Assembly: GCA_040877445.1 (NCBI GenBank)
Contig: JBBDNT010000315.1
Coordinates: 1-10,730, forward strand
Direction: 5' to 3'
Length of the DNA: 10,730 bases
Source of the DNA: JBBDNT01 sp040877445
GTDB lineage: Bacteria > Planctomycetota > Planctomycetia > Planctomycetales > Planctomycetaceae
Position 1 is the first letter of the stretch. Every line of letters starts with the position of its first letter. The translations under genes and the position numbers were made by a program. The notes beneath the pieces are model-generated. The model was given only the letters and a program-made list of their open reading frames with translations, was not told the DNA's origin and ran no database searches. This document shows, piece after piece, positions 1 through 4,124 of this stretch.

Positions 1-55
1 CTCAACCCTCGACCCTCAACCCTCGACCCTCAACCCTCGACCCTCAACCCTCGAC
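1..55. repeat. 14-bp tandem repeat at left edge
   Basis: About four perfect copies of a 14-base unit (ctcaaccctcgacc) run from the first base of the window to about position 55. Each unit is itself two near-identical 7-mers (ccctcaa / ccctcga). The array ends 17 bases before the thioesterase start codon and probably continues to the left of the window. It is directly visible in the sequence. A function is not evident; it may be a slippage-prone minisatellite in the 5' region of the next gene. Confidence 0.9.
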
Positions 56-72
56 CATCGACGCCCTCCGCC

Positions 73-507
73 ATGCCCGCCATTCACCATCATCGCCACG
101 TCGTCCGCCCGGACGAGATCGACGACCAGGGGCACGCCAGCAATGTAGCGTTCGTGCAATGGATGCAGGACGCGGCGGTCGCGCATTCCGCCGCGCAGGG
201 ATGGCCGGGGGAGCGCTATCGCCGGGAACGCTGCGCGTGGGTCGTGCGCACGCACGCCATCGAGTATCGCGGTCAGGCGTTCGCCGGCGACGAGATCGTC
301 GTGAAGACGTGGGTGGCGAACTTCCGCAAGGTGACTTCGCTGCGGAAATACCGCATCGAGCGCGTCGCGGATGGCGCGCTGCTCGCGCTCGCCGAAACCG
401 ACTGGGCCTTCCTCGGCACGGAACGCGGATTGCCGCAACGCATTCCGGCGGAATTGGCGGCGTCGTTCGAGATGGTTCCGCCGGAGAACGAAGGCATTGG
501 CGGTTGA
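73..507 (+). CDS. acyl-CoA thioesterase, 4-hydroxybenzoyl-CoA thioesterase (hot-dog) family
   Basis: This 144-residue protein has the length and N-terminal signature of single hot-dog-domain thioesterases (4HBT/YbgC/FadM type). After a first beta strand it shows D14-x-x-D17-D18-Q-G-H21-x-x-N24-x-x-F27-x-x-W30, which fits the loop and helix that carry the catalytic aspartate in this family. It continues with AAVAHS at the end of the hot-dog helix and with alternating beta strands such as WVVRTHAIEY and EIVVKTWV. The family hydrolyses acyl-CoA or acyl-carrier-protein thioesters in the cytoplasm; the substrate here cannot be told from sequence. No signal peptide is visible. The ATG at 73 is chosen because the hot-dog fold begins about ten residues later. 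No good Shine-Dalgarno sequence precedes it; the upstream bases are the 14-bp repeat and a short spacer. It is followed by a 172-base gap with a separate promoter, so it is probably not cotranscribed with the next gene. Confidence 0.85.
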   Translation: MPAIHHHRHVVRPDEIDDQGHASNVAFVQWMQDAAVAHSAAQGWPGERYRRERCAWVVRTHAIEYRGQAFAGDEIVVKTWVANFRKVTSLRKYRIERVADGALLALAETDWAFLGTERGLPQRIPAELAASFEMVPPENEGIGG

Positions 508-523
508 AGGGTTTCGCGACAAG

Positions 524-547
524 GTCCTCTCCGAATGCCAAGAGGAC
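524..547. other. 7-bp inverted repeat after the thioesterase gene
   Basis: gtcctct (524-530) and agaggac (541-547) form a perfect 7-bp inverted repeat with a 10-base spacer, starting 16 bases after the thioesterase stop. No T-run follows, so it is a weak terminator candidate. Its right arm touches the proposed -35 element of the next promoter, so an operator role is equally possible. Confidence 0.4.
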
Positions 548-576
548 TGCCAACAGCTCGAGTCTCGCGATATACT
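547..576 (+). promoter_or_regulatory. sigma70-like promoter for the methyltransferase gene
   Basis: ctgcca (547-552) and tatact (571-576) are separated by 18 bases and resemble -35 and -10 elements. This would place the transcript start near 583, about 97 bases before the ATG at 680. The -10 is an AT-rich island in otherwise GC-rich sequence. This is inference from consensus only; planctomycete promoters are poorly characterised. Confidence 0.4.
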
Positions 577-666
577 GGACGCCCGGAAGCGCGATGTCCG
601 GTTTCGTCGCCGCTCGTTTCTCGCCGCTCGCTCTCCGCACCGCGCCCCCGGAGCTGCGCCAGACAC

Positions 667-671
667 AGGAG
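667..671 (+). promoter_or_regulatory. ribosome binding site of the methyltransferase gene
   Basis: AGGAG at 667-671 lies 8 bases before the ATG at 680. It selects this start over upstream in-frame positions in a frame that is open as far back as 371, and it places a signal peptide exactly at the N-terminus. Confidence 0.75.
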
Positions 672-679
672 ACCGTTCC

Positions 680-1906
680 ATGCGTGCCGTCCCGTTCGCC
701 CTTCCGGTGATGTTCGCGGCGGTGTTCGCCGCCGCGCTTCCCGCTCGCGCGCAGCAACCGCCGCGCGACGCCTACGCGGCGCTCCGCGAGCGGATGGTCG
801 AGGAGTTCATCGTCAAGGAGGGAATCAACAACGTGCGGGTCGTCGCCGCGATGAAGAGCGTTCCCCGGCACGAGTTCGTCCCCGGCAACATCCGGAACCA
901 GGCGTATCTCGACGGCGCGCTCGCCATCGGCCATCAGCAGACGATCTCGCCGCCGTACATCGTCGCCTACATGACCGCCACCATCGATCCGCAGCCGGAA
1001 GACAAGGTGCTCGAGATCGGCACCGGCAGCGGTTACCAGGCGGCCGTTCTCTCGCCGCTCGCGAAGGAAGTCTACACCATCGAGATCGTCCCCCAACTGG
1101 GCCAGACGGCAGCCGCCAAGCTGAAGCGGCTCGGCTACGACAACGTGCAGGTGAAGGTGGGGGACGGCTACCAGGGGTGGGCCGAGCACGCCCCGTTCGA
1201 CAAGATCATCGTCACCTGTTCGCCGGAGAACGTCCCCGAGCCGCTCGTCGAGCAACTCAAGGAGGGAGGGAAGATGATCATCCCTCTCGGCGAACGCTAT
1301 CAGCAGGTGTTCCACCTGCTGGAGAAGAAGGACGGCAAGCTCGTCGAAAAGCAACTCGTCCCCACGCTGTTCGTCCCGATGACCGGCGTTTCGGAAGAGC
1401 GGCGGACCGTCCTTCCCGACGGGGCCAATCCCAAGATCGTCAACGGCAGCTTCGAGATCGACGCCAACGAAGACGGCCGGGCCGACAACTGGCACTATCA
1501 ACGGCAGGTCGAAATGGTCTCCGAGGGAGCGCCCGCCGGCCAGCGGTTCCTGCGGTTCCATTCCATGGAAGCCGGCCGGCTGTCGCAGGCCCTGCAAGGA
1601 TTGGGGGTCGACGGCCGCCGCATCCGTTCGCTCGCGGTGAGCATGCACGTCAAGCACGCCGACACCGCCCGGGGAACGCGGTCCCACGAGCAGCCGGCCG
1701 TGATGATTCATTTCTACGACGCCCGCCGCGGCGACGCGGGGAGCCGCGCCCTCGGTCCGTTTCTCGGCACGCAGGATTGGCATCGCGTGCAAAAGGAGAT
1801 TCCGGTCCCGGCTTCCGCGCGCGAAGCGATCATCCGCATCGGCCTGAACGGCGCGACGGGCACGCTGGAACTCGACGACATCGCGATCACGCCGAACGCG
1901 CGGTAG
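680..1906 (+). CDS. pcm: exported protein-L-isoaspartate O-methyltransferase with C-terminal beta-sandwich-like domain
   Basis: This 408-residue protein begins with a Sec-type signal peptide: MRAVPFALP, a hydrophobic core, then PARA with likely cleavage after residue 24. Residues about 35-236 match protein-L-isoaspartate methyltransferase, which uses S-adenosylmethionine to methylate abnormal isoaspartyl residues and so starts their repair. Visible motifs are VPRHEFVP (61-68), HQQTISPPYIVAYM (85-98), the SAM-binding VLEIGTGSGYQ (110-120), EIVPQL (135-140), GDGYQGW (161-167) with APFDKIIVT (171-179), and GGKMIIPLG (196-204). The enzyme is usually only about 200-230 residues long. Here about 155 residues follow, beginning NGSFEIDANEDGRADNW (255-271) and ending TLELDDIAI (396-404), which resembles carbohydrate-binding-type jelly-roll modules. 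Export plus a binding-like module suggests action on envelope or extracellular proteins; the SAM source there is unexplained. The start is supported by the AGGAG at 667-671. The enzymatic family is secure; the second domain is an inference. Confidence 0.93.
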   Translation: MRAVPFALPVMFAAVFAAALPARAQQPPRDAYAALRERMVEEFIVKEGINNVRVVAAMKSVPRHEFVPGNIRNQAYLDGALAIGHQQTISPPYIVAYMTATIDPQPEDKVLEIGTGSGYQAAVLSPLAKEVYTIEIVPQLGQTAAAKLKRLGYDNVQVKVGDGYQGWAEHAPFDKIIVTCSPENVPEPLVEQLKEGGKMIIPLGERYQQVFHLLEKKDGKLVEKQLVPTLFVPMTGVSEERRTVLPDGANPKIVNGSFEIDANEDGRADNWHYQRQVEMVSEGAPAGQRFLRFHSMEAGRLSQALQGLGVDGRRIRSLAVSMHVKHADTARGTRSHEQPAVMIHFYDARRGDAGSRALGPFLGTQDWHRVQKEIPVPASAREAIIRIGLNGATGTLELDDIAITPNAR

Positions 1907-1936
1907 GCTGACCCGGGATCATGTCGCGATTCAGTG

Positions 1937-1974
1937 CGAGCCGCGCACTTCAGCAGTCGAGCCGCGCACGTCAG
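1937..1974. repeat. direct repeat, 21-base period, two copies
   Basis: The 17-base segments at 1937-1953 and 1958-1974 (cgagccgcgcacttcag and cgagccgcgcacgtcag) are identical except for one base, with a period of 21. They follow the methyltransferase stop by about 30 bases. Each unit can pair partly with neighbouring sequence. No function is evident. Confidence 0.7.
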
Positions 1975-2037
1975 TAAGCGGAATGGGCGACGCCCGCTCC
2001 GTAACTCGAAATCACGCCGTTCGAAAGCGAAGCCGCG

Positions 2038-2121
2038 ATGAAAGTCGAATCGCTGAACTGCGCCCATTGCGGCGCGCCGCTGGACGTGCCGAAGGCGGTG
2101 AACGAGTTCCGTAACACTTGA
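2038..2121 (+). pseudogene. decayed 5' end of a zinc-ribbon protein gene
   Basis: An ATG at 2038 opens a 27-codon frame reading MKVESLNCAHCGAPLDVPKA and then VNEFRNT before a TGA at 2119-2121. The start looks like the N-terminus of small zinc-ribbon proteins of the kind NC-x-x-CGAPL, with the first metal-binding CxxC intact (Cys8, Cys11). The second knuckle that such a ribbon needs is missing. If one of the two C bases at 2109-2110 is ignored, the next frame reads FVTLDRSGEAHGR and then stops at 2147-2149. Leu and Ser then stand where a second CxxC could have been, and the stop overlaps the start of the palindromic element at 2146. I read this as a frameshifted, truncated gene. The family resemblance is from memory of planctomycete proteins and is not proven; a chance short frame is the alternative. 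Confidence 0.5.
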
Positions 2122-2145
2122 CCGAAGTGGCGAGGCGCACGGGCG

Positions 2146-2219
2146 GTAGCGGAATTCGCAAGAATTCCGGCGATGTCCCAGTTACTGGCCCATGTCGAAA
2201 TTCTTGCGAATTCCGCTAC
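2146..2219. repeat. palindromic element with 21-bp perfect terminal arms
   Basis: The 21 bases at 2146-2166 are the exact reverse complement of 2199-2219, separated by 32 bases. The left arm extends into a hairpin of its own: cggaattc (2150-2157) and gaattccg (2162-2169) flank a GCAA tetraloop. The right arm repeats a shorter version. In the centre ccagt and actgg make a further small hairpin around position 2182. The AT-rich GAATTC motifs contrast with the surrounding GC-rich sequence. This looks like a REP- or MITE-like dispersed element; no transposase is present. Its dispersal in the genome cannot be checked here. Confidence 0.85.
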
Positions 2220-2340
2220 GACGACTGCTCCGCCATTCGAGTAAAGTGTTGCCGAATTCCTATCGACGTGCGAAAGGGCGATACCAAGCGCGACGCAACG
2301 CGGTCGGCAAAATGAACTACCGGTAGAGTGAACCACAGGT

Positions 2341-2474
2341 GGGGTGGCTGGGGTCGATCTGCCGGGGGACGACGTCCACGCTCGTCGACCCGCATCGGCA
2401 GATCGCCCCCAGTGGGTGGTGAGCGTGTCGGCGCATCGCTGGGGGCTGCGCTGCGCTTCGACCCCAGCCACCCC
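2341..2474. repeat. 134-bp palindromic element with 17-bp perfect arms
   Basis: The arm ggggtggctggggtcga (2341-2357) is the exact reverse complement of 2458-2474. Inside, cgatctgccg (2355-2364) pairs with 2396-2405 in a 10-bp stem, and gcccccag (2405-2412) pairs with ctgggggc (2439-2446). The element can therefore fold as an outer stem holding two adjacent hairpins. It shares no sequence with the element at 2146-2219. It is probably a non-autonomous dispersed repeat. Frames that run through it on either strand are by-products of the repeat. Confidence 0.85.
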
Positions 2475-2534
2475 TCGACGATTCGCACCACGGTCGATCA
2501 AGTTCCCGCCGTTGCCTTACGGCCCGGCGGACAC

Positions 2535-2553
2535 GACGGAATACGATTCCGTC
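2535..2553 (-). terminator. hairpin downstream of the Kelch gene
   Basis: gacggaat (2535-2542) and attccgtc (2546-2553) form a perfect 8-bp stem with a 3-base loop. It starts 15 bases beyond the stop codon of the minus-strand Kelch gene, where a terminator would be expected. No T-run follows on the minus strand, so it is only a candidate, perhaps acting as a 3'-end stabiliser. Confidence 0.45.
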
Positions 2554-2568
2554 CGACCCGCCCGCATT

Positions 2569-3900
2569 TCACTTCGTCGGGCGTTCGAAGCGATAGGCCC
2601 ACATGCGGCCGACGGCGTCGCTGTCGCGGGCGCGGAAGACGATGTGGGCGTTGACCTCCGGCGAATAGAACCCGTTCCCGCAGCCGCGGTCGACCGCGAA
2701 CGCGGGAGGGGGCGGCATGGGGGCTTCGCTCCACGCGGCCGTCTCCGGGTCGTAAACGTGAACCCCCAGCGCGTTCCGTTCGGCCATGAAGACCAGCACG
2801 ACCACCTTGTCGGCGACCGCGTCGTAATGCACGCATGAGCGATTGGCCGAGAAGAGTCCCGCCGGCGGATTTCCCTTCCTCGGCGGCCGTGACCAGGAGT
2901 TCTTCGCGACGTCGTAAATGAAGACGGCGCCCTCGTCCGGGTTTCCGCGGCCATCGCGCGTCGAGTTGGCGGTGATGTAGATCACGTCGCGCTTCGAGTC
3001 GTGGCAGATCCCCACGTCGTCACCAGGTGGAGGCGAGCCGACCGCCTTGGCGTTCTTCCAGGAGTGCGTCGCCGCGTCGGCGAACCGGACGATTCCGCGG
3101 CTGTGCTGCCAGTACAGTTTCTTCGTCGGCAGGTACATCAGATCGACCTGGAAGGATCCGCCGGCCCCGCCGTGCGCCCGGCCGACGGCGCCCGCCGGAG
3201 GACGCTCGAACAATCCGGTGAGCGTATCGAAGTGGAACGGCGCGCCGGCGGCCTTGTCGGTCTTGCCCTGCGCCAGCAGCAGTTCGCGACCCGTCTTGCA
3301 CCACTCCTGGTCGCGGACGTGCTGTTCGCTGCCGATGCCGTCGGTGTGCCCGCCGAAGACGTACCGGCCGAGATCGGGATCGTAGACGTGGTCCTGATAG
3401 CTGTGTCCGGCGATCGACGAGAAGGGAACCACGCGGCCTTCCTGGTCGACGAGTTGGCCGTCGTCGTTCGTCTTCAGTTCGCCGCTCTTGATGTTCGCGA
3501 CGAAGTTCCGGGTGTCGGTCCCCGGGTAAAGGCAAATCCAGCGGTGCGCGTGCAGGTCGTAGAGCCAGATGTCGTCCATGAAATAGCCGTCCGGCTTGAT
3601 GTAGCCGTGGACCCCCTGCCCGTTCAGGAACGCTCCGGCGAGGTCCGGGGCGAAGGCCATGCGGGAACTCCACGAGCGGCCGCGGGCCTTGCCCCATTGG
3701 GGATCCGCCTCGGGCGATCCGAGTTCGACCCAGGCGTCGCCCCCCAGGGCCTTGATCTTTGCGAGATGCGGCCCCGGCGCCGAGGGAAGCCCCGCGAGCG
3801 CGCCTTGGCGTTCGACGGGTTCGGCGCCTTGAGCAGCGGTCGACCAGACGGCGGGGAGCGACAGGGCCAGGGACAGCATCATCGCGGCGGGCTTGTGCAT
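2569..3900 (-). CDS. exported Kelch/galactose-oxidase-type beta-propeller protein
   Basis: This 443-residue protein starts with a Sec signal peptide (MHKPAAMMLSLALSLPAVWS, likely cut after residue 26). The rest is spaced in propeller-blade fashion with Kelch-like ends, where a hydrophobic-Y/F-D strand is followed by a short turn and a W. Examples are DDIWLYDLHAHRW (109-121), IVRFADAATHSW (270-281), AVFIYDVAKNSW (325-336) and GVHVYDPETAAW (379-390). FGGHTDGIG (182-190) and FYSPEVNAHIVF (411-422) are further blade segments. Five or more blades are likely. No catalytic residues are recognisable, so the propeller is more probably a binding module than an oxidase; the ligand is unknown. The start at 3900 is chosen because AGGAGG lies 5 bases upstream and the signal peptide begins there; the frame stays open to 3993 without supporting features. 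The gene follows topA on the same strand across a 224-base gap and is probably transcribed separately. Confidence 0.85.
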   Translation of the reverse strand: MHKPAAMMLSLALSLPAVWSTAAQGAEPVERQGALAGLPSAPGPHLAKIKALGGDAWVELGSPEADPQWGKARGRSWSSRMAFAPDLAGAFLNGQGVHGYIKPDGYFMDDIWLYDLHAHRWICLYPGTDTRNFVANIKSGELKTNDDGQLVDQEGRVVPFSSIAGHSYQDHVYDPDLGRYVFGGHTDGIGSEQHVRDQEWCKTGRELLLAQGKTDKAAGAPFHFDTLTGLFERPPAGAVGRAHGGAGGSFQVDLMYLPTKKLYWQHSRGIVRFADAATHSWKNAKAVGSPPPGDDVGICHDSKRDVIYITANSTRDGRGNPDEGAVFIYDVAKNSWSRPPRKGNPPAGLFSANRSCVHYDAVADKVVVLVFMAERNALGVHVYDPETAAWSEAPMPPPPAFAVDRGCGNGFYSPEVNAHIVFRARDSDAVGRMWAYRFERPTK

Positions 3901-3905
3901 GGAAG

Positions 3906-3911
3906 CCTCCT
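3906..3911 (-). promoter_or_regulatory. strong Shine-Dalgarno of the Kelch gene
   Basis: On the minus strand AGGAGG (plus-strand cctcct, 3906-3911) lies 5 bases before the ATG at 3900. It is the best ribosome binding site in the window and rules out the longer in-frame start at 3993. Confidence 0.8.
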
Positions 3912-3984
3912 CTGGCCGACGACCGCCCGCATCGGCGATTGCCAGGGCGGACGACGATCGAACCTGGTTCTTACCGGTCGTCAG

Positions 3985-4090
3985 GTTGTGCAACCCTTTC
4001 AGGGTAGATCGCTCTTCGGAGCCCGACCCAGGGTGGGCTCGCGTTCGCTCGCGACCCTGGGCTTCGTTGTGGAACCCCTTCGGGGTCGGT
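3985..4090. repeat. three-hairpin intergenic repeat between topA and the Kelch gene
   Basis: Three hairpins follow each other. The first is accct-ttc-agggt (3993-4005). The second pairs cccagggt (4027-4034) with accctggg (4054-4061) around a gctcgcgttcgctcgc-type loop that can fold further. The third is acccc-ttc-ggggt (4074-4086). The first and third share the same form: five base pairs around TTC. The third, read on the minus strand, begins about 39 bases past the topA stop and is followed by TTCC, so it could help end the topA transcript. The arrangement looks like a dispersed planctomycete repeat, but copy number cannot be seen from one window. Confidence 0.7.
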
Positions 4091-4124
4091 GATTGCGTCG
4101 ACGAACGCCGCGAACGCGTTGGAT

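Larger units (their letters stand above)
1907..2568. other. 660-base gene-free stretch with relics and repeats
   Basis: No intact gene can be supported between the methyltransferase stop and the Kelch gene stop. The stretch holds a 6-bp hairpin just after the methyltransferase gene (agtgcg 1933-1938 / cgcact 1944-1949, no T-run), a 21-base-period direct repeat, the decayed zinc-ribbon gene start, two palindromic elements and a hairpin downstream of the Kelch gene. Each is listed separately except the first hairpin. Open frames here lack family features and their codons cross the repeats. Confidence 0.7.

Noticed and set aside
44..1792. A minus-strand frame of 582 codons across the first two genes
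   Set aside because: It covers the thioesterase, its spacer and most of the methyltransferase in antisense and starts inside the latter's C-terminal domain, so it is a composition artefact.
535..1911. A second plus-strand frame over the methyltransferase gene
   Set aside because: It is out of frame with the SAM-binding motif and its product is dominated by Arg and Pro, typical of a shifted frame in GC-rich DNA.
2341..2474. Reading the palindromes as CRISPR repeats or integron attachment sites
   Set aside because: There is no regular repeat-spacer spacing, no repeated unit in direct orientation, and no cas or integrase gene in the window.
1971..2501. Minus- and plus-strand frames of 60-180 codons across 1971-2840
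   Set aside because: They run through palindromic repeats and the zinc-ribbon relic or antisense to the Kelch gene, and show no conserved features.
1907..2568. A complete undescribed multi-gene system
   Set aside because: The accessory part of the window holds only repeats and relics. The intact genes are housekeeping or envelope genes with no shared operon, so no such system can be supported.
3901..3993. Starting the Kelch gene at the ATG at 3993
   Set aside because: AGGAGG and the signal peptide both point to the ATG at 3900; the longer form would bury the signal peptide.
3001..4092. A plus-strand frame of 363 codons opposite the Kelch gene
   Set aside because: Antisense to a gene with a signal peptide, strong ribosome binding site and recognisable blades. 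Its end runs through the three-hairpin repeat.
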